A stretch of DNA of 64,000 nt from Actinoplanes regularis (GCF_900188005.1 NZ_FZNR01000005.1:62001-126000), one strand, 5' to 3'; counted from the stretch's first letter, positions 16,937-27,690 are shown. Notes: a model not told the origin generated them from the sequence alone. Numbers and translations are program-made.

Positions 16937-19900
16937 TCAGGAGAGCGCGGCCAAGCTGTCCACCAGGACGGTCGGCCGGCCGGCGGTGCCGACCACGACG
17001 ATCTTGATCGTGTGCGTGCCGGGGGTAGCGGCACCGAGCCACAGCACCTGACGGTTCGCGGCCGTCCCACGGGTGTCCACGGTGGCGACCTTCTTGTCGT
17101 CCAGGTAGACGGTGGCCGCGCCGGAGGTCGTACTCCGGGATCCGATCCAGGCGATCTGGCTGCCCGTGAAGGTCATCAACACGGCCGCGCCGGCCGTCGA
17201 CGCGGAGGCCGCCTTACCGCCGTCGTAGTCAGCCCCGCTCAGCGAGGTCCAGGCTCCGCTGAACTGCCCGGCCGTCTCCGCCGCCGAGGTCATCGACACG
17301 GGGTCGGTCCGGGTGCTCACGTTGCCGGCGCAGTCCGTGGCGGTTACCACGACACTCGCGCCGGCGGGCAGCACGGCGGACACACTCAGCGTGGCCGTCT
17401 TGGCCGTTCCGATCGTCGTACCGTTCGCGGTGGCGGTGATCGCGCACACGCCGCCGGCGTCGGTCGCCGAGGCGGTCAGGGTGACCGGCACCCCGCCGGC
17501 GGCCGATCCGGTGCGCAGCTTGACGGTCGACGCGGCGATCGTGGGCGCGACGGTGTCTGCGGTGATCTTCACTGCCGCTGACGTGCTGACCAGCCCGGTG
17601 GGGTCGACCGCCCGGATGGCGATGGTGTGCGCGCCCGGGGCGAGCGGCACGGTGGCGGTGGTCGCGGTGGCCTCGGCGGTGCCGGCCGGCTGACCGTCCA
17701 GCAGGATCTCGTAACGGGCGAGCCCGCCACCGTCGATCGCCGGTGCCCAGGTCACGGCCACACTGGCGGCGTTGGTCAGCTTGCCCGAGGAGGGCGAGGT
17801 GATCCGCGCGGCAGTCGGTGCCGTCGCCGTGGCCTTGACGGTGGTACCGAGCGCGTCGGCGACCGTCGAACGCAGACCGTTGCCGTTGACCGCGATCACC
17901 CCGATGTGGTGGTCGCCGTCCGGCACCACGACCGTCGCGGTGCGCACGGTGCCGGCCACGCGGGCGACCTGCACGTGATCGACCTCGACGACGTACGCCG
18001 CGATCCCCGACTGTGAGTCGGTGGCGGCGACCCAGCCGACAACGGCCTTGTTGCCGGTGACCACCGCGCCCGCCCGGGGCGAGGACACCTTGGGCTGGCT
18101 CGGTCCGGTGGTGTCCAGGACGGCCTTGACGATCGCAGTGCTGGACACGTTGCCGATCTCGTCGCGGGCCCGAACGCCCACGACGTGCGCGCCGTCGGCC
18201 AGGCCGTTGGCCAACCGCCAGCTGATCGCCGTCCCCGGCACCGTCGCCTTGGCGACCCCGTCGACGAAGATGTCGTAGCCGGTCGGCTGGGTACCGATGG
18301 GCGCGGTCCACGAGACGAGCGAGCCGTCCGGGTCGCCCACCGCCTTCAACCCGGTGGGCGCGTTGACGACCCGGGCCAGCGTCAGGGTGGCCGTCGCCGG
18401 CTTGCTGCGGTTGCCCGCCCGGTCGATCGCGGTGACGGTCAGCGTGCGCTGGCCGTTGGTGATCGGCGGGAAGGTCACGTTCGCCTCGGTGGCGGGCGCG
18501 TTCACGGTGCTCACCGTGGTCCCGTCCAGCAGGATCTCGTAGCTGGCGACACCGGAGCCGGCGTCGGTCGACGCCGTCCAGCGGACCGTCGCGGTGCCGG
18601 CGACCCTCTGACCGCTGAGCGGCGCCTTGATGACGGGTGCGGTCGGGGGAGTGATGTCGCCGAGCTCACGGATGCGTACGTCCGCTCCGGAGGCGTCGAT
18701 CCGCTCCACGGTGAGGGTGAGCGTCGTGTCCGGAACGGCCCAGGTGGCGCCGACCGGCAGCGCGCGGCTGTCGCCCGCCGACGGGTTCATGTTGAGGATG
18801 CGGGACTGGTTGTCGGCGTTGAGCAGCTGCCGGACCTGAAGGCCTCCCCAGCCGCTCGGCTGGCTCGCGTCACGGCCGGTGGCCGGCCGGTACTCCAGGT
18901 AGAGGGTCGACCCGGTCAGCGGCACCTTGACCGCCCGGGCGGCGGTGATCGACGTGACCGCGGGCAGTTTGACCAGGCTTCCGGCGCTGGCCGTCACCGG
19001 GTTGTTCAGCGTGCCGAGCACGTCGGAGAGCGCCGTGTTCAAGCTGTAGCCGTCGCCGTAGCGGGCGTAGCCCATCACGTCGTAGTCCGAGTACGCGCTG
19101 ACGGTGCAGGACGTGCTGAACGTGACCGTCGCCGTGCTCTGCGTGCAGTTGAGGGCGTTCGCGTGGCCGAGGCCGAGGTTGTGCCCGAACTCGTGCTCCC
19201 AGGCGTCGCCATAGCTGTAGCCGTTGATCCAGATCTGACCGCCCGGCATGCTGCCGAGGCCGGTCCAACCGCAGGAGCTGTATTTCGGGAAGTAGACGAG
19301 CACGTGGTTGCGGCTGTCCACGGCCGGTGTGCCGTTCGCGGCGCGCGCCGCGTTGAAGATCGTCGAATAGTCGCAGGAACCCGGGTTGGCGATCTGCACC
19401 CAGTTCCGCACGTCGATCGTGGGCACGGTGATCCCGGCGGCGGTCTGCTCGGTCCAGTACGCGGCGGTCTTGTCGGCCGTCGCGCGCAGGGACGCCGGGG
19501 TCTGCGAGTCGGGCGCGGTCCAGTACACCGGCAGCACGGTCAGCGTGTGTGCGCCCGCCTTGCCGGCCGGCAGCGCGGGGGCGACCACGACGGGATCGGC
19601 GTCGAGGATCCGCGCCTTCCCGTCGTCGACCGCGGCGGCGACCTCGGCGGGCGTGTCGACGCCGGCCGGGGCGCTCACCGTCACCTCGACCTCGGAATCA
19701 GGGCGCAACCCCGCCGCGGCGGTGACGGGCAGCGGCAGCACGGTGTCGTCGATCGTGACGATCGGCTGCGTCACCGTGCCGGTGGCCTGCTCCCCACCAG
19801 GGGTGGACAGGTCACCGTCGACCACGACACGGGAGAAGGTGCCGGTCACGGTGGTCGTATAAGTAGCGGTGGCCGCAATGGCGGCGGTCGGGGCGACGAA

Positions 19901-19954
19901 CACACCGAGCGCGGCCGCTGTGACGACGGCGATATTCCGGGAGGTCGGGCGCAT
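16937..19954 (-). CDS. Secreted M11-type (gametolysin-like) zinc metalloprotease with Ig/FN3-like repeats
   Basis: 1005 residues. The signal peptide ends near residue 28 (AIAATA). The N-terminal third holds the peptidase domain with HEFGHNLGLGH at about residues 250-262, the HExxHxxGxxH zinc site of the metzincin clan, and DVMGYARYG downstream as the Met-turn candidate. Then follow about five Ig- or FN3-like domains of ~90 residues (each with a YEI(L)LDG-type strand) and a C-terminal beta-sandwich of CBM type (GQFSGAWTSLSGADYDGGK). It probably degrades or binds extracellular protein. Confidence 0.85.
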   Translation of the reverse strand: MRPTSRNIAVVTAAALGVFVAPTAAIAATATYTTTVTGTFSRVVVDGDLSTPGGEQATGTVTQPIVTIDDTVLPLPVTAAAGLRPDSEVEVTVSAPAGVDTPAEVAAAVDDGKARILDADPVVVAPALPAGKAGAHTLTVLPVYWTAPDSQTPASLRATADKTAAYWTEQTAAGITVPTIDVRNWVQIANPGSCDYSTIFNAARAANGTPAVDSRNHVLVYFPKYSSCGWTGLGSMPGGQIWINGYSYGDAWEHEFGHNLGLGHANALNCTQSTATVTFSTSCTVSAYSDYDVMGYARYGDGYSLNTALSDVLGTLNNPVTASAGSLVKLPAVTSITAARAVKVPLTGSTLYLEYRPATGRDASQPSGWGGLQVRQLLNADNQSRILNMNPSAGDSRALPVGATWAVPDTTLTLTVERIDASGADVRIRELGDITPPTAPVIKAPLSGQRVAGTATVRWTASTDAGSGVASYEILLDGTTVSTVNAPATEANVTFPPITNGQRTLTVTAIDRAGNRSKPATATLTLARVVNAPTGLKAVGDPDGSLVSWTAPIGTQPTGYDIFVDGVAKATVPGTAISWRLANGLADGAHVVGVRARDEIGNVSSTAIVKAVLDTTGPSQPKVSSPRAGAVVTGNKAVVGWVAATDSQSGIAAYVVEVDHVQVARVAGTVRTATVVVPDGDHHIGVIAVNGNGLRSTVADALGTTVKATATAPTAARITSPSSGKLTNAASVAVTWAPAIDGGGLARYEILLDGQPAGTAEATATTATVPLAPGAHTIAIRAVDPTGLVSTSAAVKITADTVAPTIAASTVKLRTGSAAGGVPVTLTASATDAGGVCAITATANGTTIGTAKTATLSVSAVLPAGASVVVTATDCAGNVSTRTDPVSMTSAAETAGQFSGAWTSLSGADYDGGKAASASTAGAAVLMTFTGSQIAWIGSRSTTSGAATVYLDDKKVATVDTRGTAANRQVLWLGAATPGTHTIKIVVVGTAGRPTVLVDSLAALS

Positions 19955-20108
19955 GGCGCGACCATCGGAGAGCCTGTGCCGGACCTGAGAACTTTCTCAG
20001 GCTCGCCGGGCCGGTGGCGGAATTCCCGAAATCCTTGCTTGAACCCTGGATGCAACCGATAGAGAACGCGAAACCCGTACTGGCTCATTCGGAAGGACCG
20101 TCCAGGTC

Positions 20109-21044
20109 ATGAAGCGTCAGATCACCGCAGGCTTTCTCGCGGCCGCGGTAGGGGTGTTCGGGCTCAGCCCGGCCGCCTACGCCGACACCACCACCACGCT
20201 GACCGCCACCGAGATGGCCGCCGCGGTGGACGCGATCGTCACCGCGACGAAAGCGGCGAGTGTTCCGGGCTGGACGGCGGATGTGCGGTTCGCCGGCGAC
20301 GACGTTCAGAGCAAGCTCAGCGTCGATGCGCCCAACGGGCACGCCTCCGTGAGCTACAACGGTCAGGTCCAGGTGTACGCCGTCGACCACCAGGGCATGT
20401 ACGGCGTCATCAGCAACGCGACGCAGCGTGCCGCGCTGAAGTCGATCGGCCGTCCGGGGGTGCGCTATGTCTACGAGGTGGACAAGAGTGTCGACCTCGG
20501 CACCCCGGTCTCCTTCGCCGGCTCGGACACGTTCAGCACGATCAGCGCGTCGAAGGTGTCGCACGACGACGGCACCACCGACTACACCGGCGAACTGGAC
20601 GAGCAGAGCACCATGACCTGGCGGGTCGACGCCGCCGGCGTGCTCACCGGCGTGGACCTGACCGACGAGTTCACCTTCGCGTTCAGCTACGGCCCGCAGG
20701 CCGTGACGATGCCGACCGCGGCCCAGTCCATCAGCACCAGCGGCCTGCAGCGGGTGACGGCCGCCTACCAGATGCCGGCGAACCTCAAGAACGCCGCGAA
20801 CAGCGCCGCGTCCGCCGGACGCGCGAAGTCCGGCAGCCGTACGACCAAGGTCGCCGCGGTTCGCGCGCAGGCCCGCAAGCTGGCCCAGCGCCTCGGCGGC
20901 GCGGACGCGGGCACGGACATCGTCCGGGTCACGAACATCAGCAATGGCGTGCGCATCTACGGCACGAACCCCTACACCAAGCAGAAGATCAGCTACCAGG
21001 TGACCGTCTCCTCGTCGAAGAAGGTCTCGGTAAAGAAGGGCTGA
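20109..21044 (+). CDS. Secreted protein of unknown function
   Basis: 311 residues, MKRQITAGFLAAAVGVFGLS, with cleavage after AYA (about residue 26). The middle part resembles in outline the one-sided beta-sheet of LppX/LprG-type lipid carriers (VRYVYEVDKSVDLGT, MTWRVDAAGVLTGVDL), but there is no lipobox and the match is weak. The C-terminal ~90 residues are Lys/Ala-rich and basic. It is divergent from the metalloprotease gene. Confidence 0.75.
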   Translation: MKRQITAGFLAAAVGVFGLSPAAYADTTTTLTATEMAAAVDAIVTATKAASVPGWTADVRFAGDDVQSKLSVDAPNGHASVSYNGQVQVYAVDHQGMYGVISNATQRAALKSIGRPGVRYVYEVDKSVDLGTPVSFAGSDTFSTISASKVSHDDGTTDYTGELDEQSTMTWRVDAAGVLTGVDLTDEFTFAFSYGPQAVTMPTAAQSISTSGLQRVTAAYQMPANLKNAANSAASAGRAKSGSRTTKVAAVRAQARKLAQRLGGADAGTDIVRVTNISNGVRIYGTNPYTKQKISYQVTVSSSKKVSVKKG

Positions 21045-21480
21045 ACCCGTCCGGTAGGCCCGGCTCCAACCGCACAGCCCCTTCGAACCGGCGAATCATT
21101 CCGAGTTCTCAACCAGGTGGGGCGGCGATCGGCTACCGCGTCGACGAGAGGCTGTGGCCGGTAAATACCCGGGTCGCCTGCTCGCAGTGCTACCAGGGGT
21201 GCTTCGACACCCTCGAACCGGTAACCCTCGGTCGGGCGGGGTGCGGTGCTTCCCTTCGGCGTCGCGTCCCGCCGCGCCGAAGGGAAGCACCGCACTTGCG
21301 GGAACTCGCCGACGCTGCTGACCGCTGGGCTCGCCATCGGGGTACTGGTTCCACGAGGTGAGGCTCGCGTAGCGATTGACTTCGAGGTGGGGTCGACGAG
21401 CGATCTCGTTCGCCGAGGCCGCTGGCCGGTAATCGGTCGAATACCCTCGCGAGCCTGATGGCGGGGCCTACCGTCGATGT
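21045..21480. other. Non-coding interval with a large hairpin
   Basis: 436 bases with no convincing gene. The main feature is the long inverted repeat at 21241-21295. Two loosely similar stretches ending in tggccggtaa lie near 21110-21165 and 21385-21445. Confidence 0.6.
21241..21295. repeat. Perfect 21-bp inverted repeat, 13-base loop
   Basis: Arms 21241-21261 and 21275-21295 are exact reverse complements. It lies 196 bases after one gene and 185 before the next, both on the + strand. No U-tract. It could be a terminator, a palindromic repeat element or a structured RNA. Confidence 0.7.
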
Positions 21481-22386
21481 GTGGCTGTCGTGGTTCAGGG
21501 TCGGATGGTGCACGTCAGAACCGGCCCCAAGACACAGACCGTCAACATCTGCACCGAGGCGAACCGCAAGGGGATCTACGAGAGCGTCTACGAACTCGAC
21601 GTGCGGGAGAAGGTGACCGACGACCAGGTCGCCCGGCGGAGCGATCTGGCGGACCTGCGGGCCTGGCTGGAGAGTCTGGGCGGTTTCGACCGCGGGCCAC
21701 GGGGCGGCGAGCCGCCGGCCGGTCGACCGAAACTCGAGCCCAGGCTGATCGGTGCCGACGTCGACGATGAATGGTTCGACAACGCGCGCCGGGTGGTCGA
21801 GGTCGCCATCGACTCGCTCGTGCTGGAGTTCATCGACTTGCCATACCTGCACCGGGTCGAACATTCGCTGCACGCGCGCCTCTACGGCATCCTCGCGGCG
21901 CACCCGATGTTCGCGCATCTGCTGCCCATCGGCGACACCGGGTACTCGACTCAGCCCGTACACAAGGAATGGCCAGAAACGACGGCCCGCGAGTCGAAGG
22001 ACGGTCGTCGGGGGAATTTCGATCTGGCGATCCTGAGCCGCCGTCAGCTCGAATCCGCGACTCTGGACGATTTCCGCGAGGGCCGGATCGCGGCCGCGAT
22101 CGTCATCGAGATGGGCCTGGACTACCGGTTCGACCACCTCAGGCAGGACCACGACAAGCTGATCAACAGCAAGGTGTCCGCGGGGTACCTGGTCGATCTG
22201 CTGCGCAACCGTCCGGCGGACGAACGCACCGAGCAGCTGATCCTCAACCCGAGCGCGAACGTGCGGACCGCCTACGCCCGGCACGCCCCGACCGGAGAGT
22301 GCGTCTACAAGACAGTCGGTGCCGCAGCCCTCCAGCGTCGAGCCGGCGGTGACGGTGGTGGCATGCGACCCGGCCCGCGCCGGTGA
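21481..22386 (+). CDS. Uncharacterised protein, possible PD-(D/E)XK nuclease fold
   Basis: About 301 residues from GTG 21481 (ATG 21505 also possible). I do not recognise the family. Residues ~180-235 read NFDLAIL, then AAIVIEMGLDY, then DHDKLINSK, an arrangement (D ... ExG ... D..K) like the core of PD-(D/E)XK endonucleases. The N-terminal ~100 residues are charged and include a Gly/Pro-rich stretch (GPRGGEPPAGRP). No methyltransferase or helicase lies nearby. The nuclease idea is a low-confidence inference. Confidence 0.6.
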   Translation: MAVVVQGRMVHVRTGPKTQTVNICTEANRKGIYESVYELDVREKVTDDQVARRSDLADLRAWLESLGGFDRGPRGGEPPAGRPKLEPRLIGADVDDEWFDNARRVVEVAIDSLVLEFIDLPYLHRVEHSLHARLYGILAAHPMFAHLLPIGDTGYSTQPVHKEWPETTARESKDGRRGNFDLAILSRRQLESATLDDFREGRIAAAIVIEMGLDYRFDHLRQDHDKLINSKVSAGYLVDLLRNRPADERTEQLILNPSANVRTAYARHAPTGECVYKTVGAAALQRRAGGDGGGMRPGPRR

Positions 22387-22517
22387 CCTTCACTTGGACC
22401 CGGACCAAATTGGACCCTCGGTACCGCTGCCGCGGCTGCACACACGTAATCTGTGCCACGATGCCGGACATCAATCGATCTTGACGGCGTACGCTGACGG
22501 CCCGTCGAGGAGTCTGG

Positions 22518-23153
22518 ATGAATTGGTACCTGGCAGCGTTACGTAACTTCGCGAACTTCAATGGTCGTACCCGTCGGAGCGAGTACTGGATCTTCCGCCT
22601 CGTCGACTTTCTGATCGGCGCCGGTCTGCTGGCGATGGCCATCGTGGTGAGCAGGATCCTCCACGATCGTGCACCCGCGGTCGGAGTCAGCGTCACCGTG
22701 CTCTTCCTCGCGTACGAACTGATCATGGTGCTGCCCAACTGGGCGGCGAGCGTTCGTCGTCTGCACGATACGAACCGGTCCGGTGCGGCCCTCCTGCTCG
22801 GCCTGATTCCGTTCGTCGGCGGCATCATCCTGCTGGTCCTGCTCAGCACGGCCGGAACCCGGGGACCCAACAGCTATGGCCCGGATCCCACGATGCCCTT
22901 CGACCCCAACCAGGCGGGGTGGCCGGGTCTGGGTCCGGCGCAGGCGAGCGCCGCGTCGCCCTATTCGGGATATGACGCTTCCGTGCCCGGACCGCCGGCC
23001 TACGCCGCCCAGCCTTACCCCTACACGCCGCCCCAGCCCTTCATCCAGTCGGTGCCGAAGTTTCTGCTGCGTCTGGTCCTCGTCCCGGTACTCCTCTTGC
23101 TCCTGTGCATGTTCGGCGGTGCGGCCCTGTCCGATCTGGCGCGAGGGCACTGA
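22518..23153 (+). CDS. DUF805 family membrane protein
   Basis: 211 residues. Starts MNWYLAALRNFANFNGRTRR, the DUF805 signature, followed by SEYW, three helices and VRRLHDTNRSG, the second signature. Unlike the usual ~120-residue family members it carries a Pro/Tyr-rich linker (about 118-180) and a further C-terminal helix (187-205). GAGGAG precedes the ATG. The cellular role of the family is unknown. Confidence 0.85.
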   Translation: MNWYLAALRNFANFNGRTRRSEYWIFRLVDFLIGAGLLAMAIVVSRILHDRAPAVGVSVTVLFLAYELIMVLPNWAASVRRLHDTNRSGAALLLGLIPFVGGIILLVLLSTAGTRGPNSYGPDPTMPFDPNQAGWPGLGPAQASAASPYSGYDASVPGPPAYAAQPYPYTPPQPFIQSVPKFLLRLVLVPVLLLLLCMFGGAALSDLARGH

Positions 23154-23179
23154 GGAGCACGCACCCGGCGCGCTGAGTC

Positions 23180-24847
23180 CTATTCCGCGCGGTAGACGGC
23201 TCGGTCGAAGTCGGCGTAGCCGCCCTCGGCGCCCAGGTCCTGTACCCAGAGTCCGACGAAGGCACCGGTGAAGCCCCAGGCCTCGGGCTCACCGGGGACC
23301 GCGGTGGCGACGTACTCGTCGGAGAGGGTGGTGGCGTCGAAGGCCCGGCCAAGCTCGTGCCAGCCGGATCCGGCGTCAGGGCTGGTCGTATAAGCGAAGG
23401 TCAGGGCCGGCCCGTCCATGCGAAGACGAAGACCGATCCGCCGTACGTCGCCGAGCGGGATCCGCATGCCCGGTGCCGCCGTGACGCGGCCGGTGTCGCA
23501 GCACAGCACGTCGAGTACCGGTGTGCCGTCGTCGTCGGCGGTCACGTGCAGGTAGTACCAGTTGCGGGTGTTGTAGTACGCGGTGATACCCGCCAACTGC
23601 CGATAGTTGTGCGGCTCGAACTCGCAGACGGCTTCGAAGGTGCACCGTTGTGCTGTCACCCGCCGAGCCACCAGACTCGGCCGGTGCCGGCTCATCGGCG
23701 ACTGACCGCCCCGGATCCGCAGGTACGAGGGGCGGGCGGACAGCTCGACCCAGTCCGGTGTGGCCGGCCGGCGCAGCGTCGACCAGTTGGCGCCCAGCGT
23801 GGGGGCGTCGAAATGGTCGTCCTCGGCCTGCTCGGTGGAGACCGGCCGGGGCGCCGTGGTGACGCCGGCAGGGGCCGGAATCTGCTCGGCCGGTGTGCCG
23901 CCCTGGACGCGGGGCCATCCGCCAGCCGGCCATTCCACCTTCTGCAGGGCGGTCTCGCGTCCGAGGACACACCGGCGCGACGGCTGGTACGGCCGGGCGG
24001 CCAGGTGCGCCAGATACCACTCACCGGCCGGGGTCTGCACCAGACTGCCGTGTCCGGCTTTCTGCAGCGTGAGGTCCGGATCTCCGGCTGAGGTCAGCAT
24101 CGGCCCGGCCGGATCCACCTCGTACTCGCCGAGTAGCCGCCGGGATCGAGCGACGGTGACCTGATGCGTCCAGGTCGTGCCGCCTTCCGCGGTGACCAGG
24201 TAGTACCAGCCGTCCTTGCGGTAGATGTTGGGCGCTTCGGTGAGCCCGACCTCGGTGCCTTCGAAGATGATTTGTTCGGGACCGACCAGCCGGCGTTCCC
24301 GATGGTCGTACCGCTGAATGGAGATGCCCGCGAAGCGGTTACGGCCGGGCCGCCAGTCGGCCCGCATCGACAGCATCCAGGTCGTGCCGTCCTCATCATG
24401 GAACAGCGACGCGTCGAAGCCCCGACCGTGCAAGACCACCGGGTCGGACCACGGGCCGGTGATGTGCCGTGCGGTGACCAGATAGTTCTGTGGGTCCCAG
24501 TATCCGCCCGCGAACGTCGCCACGTCGGTGTACAGCAGGTGGAACAGCCCGTAGGCGTAGGTGAGGTTGGGCGCCCAGACACCGCCCGAGTCCGCGGCGC
24601 CGGTGAGATCCAGAAGACGCTTCTCGCTCAGCACACCGCCCAGCGGCCGCCAGTCGACCAGGTCGGTCGAGTGATGCACCCGCACGCCCGGATACCACTC
24701 GAACGTCGACGTCGCGATGTAGTAATCGGACCCGACCCGCAGGATCGACGGATCCGGATGGAAGCCCGGCAGTACCGGATTCTGGATCATGTGGTGGCCG
24801 GTCCCGCCATCACCGTCGATGGAGGTAGCTGTTTTGGCGATCGTCAT
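23180..24847 (-). CDS. GH43 beta-xylosidase / alpha-arabinofuranosidase
   Basis: 555 residues, no signal peptide, so probably cytoplasmic. The five-blade propeller begins NPVLPGFHPDPS, which carries the catalytic base Asp32; GFDASLFHDEDG has the pKa-modulating Asp and GLTEAPNIYRKDG the general-acid Glu. The C-terminal ~200 residues are the beta-sandwich typical of xylan-acting GH43 enzymes. The start at 24847 has GGAGG eight bases upstream. It would hydrolyse imported xylo-oligosaccharides. It lies 78 bases downstream of the xylanase gene with a hairpin between them. Confidence 0.93.
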   Translation of the reverse strand: MTIAKTATSIDGDGGTGHHMIQNPVLPGFHPDPSILRVGSDYYIATSTFEWYPGVRVHHSTDLVDWRPLGGVLSEKRLLDLTGAADSGGVWAPNLTYAYGLFHLLYTDVATFAGGYWDPQNYLVTARHITGPWSDPVVLHGRGFDASLFHDEDGTTWMLSMRADWRPGRNRFAGISIQRYDHRERRLVGPEQIIFEGTEVGLTEAPNIYRKDGWYYLVTAEGGTTWTHQVTVARSRRLLGEYEVDPAGPMLTSAGDPDLTLQKAGHGSLVQTPAGEWYLAHLAARPYQPSRRCVLGRETALQKVEWPAGGWPRVQGGTPAEQIPAPAGVTTAPRPVSTEQAEDDHFDAPTLGANWSTLRRPATPDWVELSARPSYLRIRGGQSPMSRHRPSLVARRVTAQRCTFEAVCEFEPHNYRQLAGITAYYNTRNWYYLHVTADDDGTPVLDVLCCDTGRVTAAPGMRIPLGDVRRIGLRLRMDGPALTFAYTTSPDAGSGWHELGRAFDATTLSDEYVATAVPGEPEAWGFTGAFVGLWVQDLGAEGGYADFDRAVYRAE

Positions 24848-24866
24848 CGAGGAACCTCCACGGAGG

Positions 24867-24896
24867 GTGGCGCGGCGGTCGAGGCCGCCGCGCCAC
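24867..24896 (-). terminator. Perfect 12-bp hairpin between xylanase and xylosidase genes
   Basis: Stem 24867-24878 with 24885-24896, loop TCGAGG, ending a few bases before the GGAGG of the xylosidase gene. It may terminate part of the xylanase transcripts or stabilise the processed 5' end of the xylosidase mRNA. Confidence 0.6.
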
Positions 24897-24925
24897 AGGT
24901 TGTGATGTCAGGGAGCGGGTCGTTG

Positions 24926-26227
<1,302 letters not shown>

Positions 26228-26311
26228 TTACCCCCTTTGGTCGTACGCGAAATGGAGTAATTGGGGCGACGGCTGGTTACGTACCGTCTTCATTGCGTTC
26301 GGATGAACATC

Positions 26312-26341
26312 TTGACATGCACATCTCCCTATCCCTAACTT
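26312..26341 (+). promoter_or_regulatory. Promoter of the xylo-oligosaccharide importer
   Basis: TTGACA at 26312-26317, 18-base spacer, TAACTT at 26336-26341. Predicted start near 26348, just ahead of the operator at 26366-26376. Confidence 0.5.
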
Positions 26342-26365
26342 GAGCGCCATCTCCCGAAAATCTAC

Positions 26366-26376
26366 CGAAACTTTCG
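26366..26376. promoter_or_regulatory. Operator candidate CGAAA-C-TTTCG
   Basis: Perfect 11-bp inverted repeat downstream of the predicted transcription start and 19 bases before the ATG. LacI-family xylan regulators of streptomycetes (BxlR) are reported to bind CGAA/TTCG repeats; from memory, spacing may differ. No such regulator gene is in the window. Confidence 0.55.
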
Positions 26377-26395
26377 ATAACGGAAGGTGAGCTTC

Positions 26396-27688
26396 ATGGC
26401 ACCTCATAAGACCTTCGCAGTGGCTGCCGTGCTGGCGTTGAGCGTCATGGGCCTGGCCGCCTGCGGGGGAGACGACGACGAAGGTGGCTCCGGTTCCGGC
26501 GGCAACGTCACGATGGAGCTGTGGCAGAACGCCACGACCGGTCCCGGCAAGGCGTTCTGGGAGAAGACGGTCGCTGACTATCACACCGCCCACCCGAACG
26601 TGACGATCAAGCTGCAGTCGATTCAGAACGAGGACCTCGACGGCAAGCTGCAGACCGCGCTGAACTCGGGTTCGGCGCCGGACATCTTCATGCAGCGTGG
26701 CGGTGGGAAGATGGCCGCGATGGTCGAGGCGGGCCAGCTCAAGGACATCACCGGCGAGATCACCGACGCGACCAAGCAGGCGGTCGGTGAGGCCGCGCTC
26801 AAGACGGGGCAGGTCGACGGCAAGGCGTACGAGATCCCGGTCTCGATCCTGCCCGGCGGTCTCTGGTACAGCAAAGACCTGTTCCAGAAGGCCGGCATCA
26901 CGGCACCACCGGCCACCCTCGACGACCTGAACACGGCGGTGAGCAAGCTCAAGGCCGCCGGCACACCGATCGCGCTCGGCGCCAAGGACGCGTGGCCGGC
27001 CGCCCACTGGTACTACTTCTTCGCCCTGCGCGCCTGCAGCCCGGCCACGCTCGACGCGACCGCCAAGAGCAAGACCTTCGACGATCCGTGCTGGACCAAG
27101 GCTGGTGAGGACCTCAAGGCCTTCGCCGACACCAAGCCGTTCGCCGAGGGGTTCCTGACCACCTCGGCCCAGCAGGGCGCGGGCAGCTCGGCCGGTCTGG
27201 TGGCCAACCACAAGGCGAGCATGGAGCTGATGGGCGCCTGGAACCCGGGCGTCATCGCCTCCCTGACCAAGGACGCCAAACCGCTGCCCGACCTGGGCTT
27301 CTTCCCGTTCCCGGCAGTTGCCGGCGGGCAGGGCGACCCGGCCGCGGTGATGGGCGGCGCCGACGGTTACTCCTGCTCGGCCCAGGCGCCGAAGGAGTGC
27401 GCCGACTTCCTCAACTACATCGTCACCAAGGACGTTCAGGAGGCGTTCTACAAGGGCTTCAACGCGCTGCCGGTCAACAAGCAGGCCCAGGGCGCGATCA
27501 CCGAGGACTACCTCAAGGCGGTCCTCGACGCCTACAACAAGGCGCCGTACGTCTCGCAGTGGCTCGACACGCTCTACGGCCAGAACGTCGGCAACGCCCT
27601 GAACGTCAGCGTCGTGAACCTGCTCGCCGGCAAGGGTGACGTCGCCGGAATCGTCAAGGCCGTGAACGACGCGGCCAAGAAGGGCTGA
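26396..27688 (+). CDS. Xylo-oligosaccharide ABC transporter binding lipoprotein (BxlE-like)
   Basis: 430 residues from ATG 26396, placed eight bases after GGAAGG; a GTG at 26387 would overlap the Shine-Dalgarno. The signal peptide ends with lipobox LAAC (Cys22), then an acidic linker CGGDDDEGG. Body: family-1 solute-binding fold (VTMELWQNATTGPG, APDIFMQRGGGKM, GGLWYSKDLFQKAG). It is the first gene of a three-gene importer divergent from the GH11 and GH43 genes, so xylo-oligosaccharides are the likely ligand. Confidence 0.9.
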   Translation: MAPHKTFAVAAVLALSVMGLAACGGDDDEGGSGSGGNVTMELWQNATTGPGKAFWEKTVADYHTAHPNVTIKLQSIQNEDLDGKLQTALNSGSAPDIFMQRGGGKMAAMVEAGQLKDITGEITDATKQAVGEAALKTGQVDGKAYEIPVSILPGGLWYSKDLFQKAGITAPPATLDDLNTAVSKLKAAGTPIALGAKDAWPAAHWYYFFALRACSPATLDATAKSKTFDDPCWTKAGEDLKAFADTKPFAEGFLTTSAQQGAGSSAGLVANHKASMELMGAWNPGVIASLTKDAKPLPDLGFFPFPAVAGGQGDPAAVMGGADGYSCSAQAPKECADFLNYIVTKDVQEAFYKGFNALPVNKQAQGAITEDYLKAVLDAYNKAPYVSQWLDTLYGQNVGNALNVSVVNLLAGKGDVAGIVKAVNDAAKKG

Positions 27689-27690
27689 GG

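Noticed and set aside
18185-20062. 625-codon open frame on the + strand
   Set aside because: Antisense to the metalloprotease gene, with no domain-like sequence.
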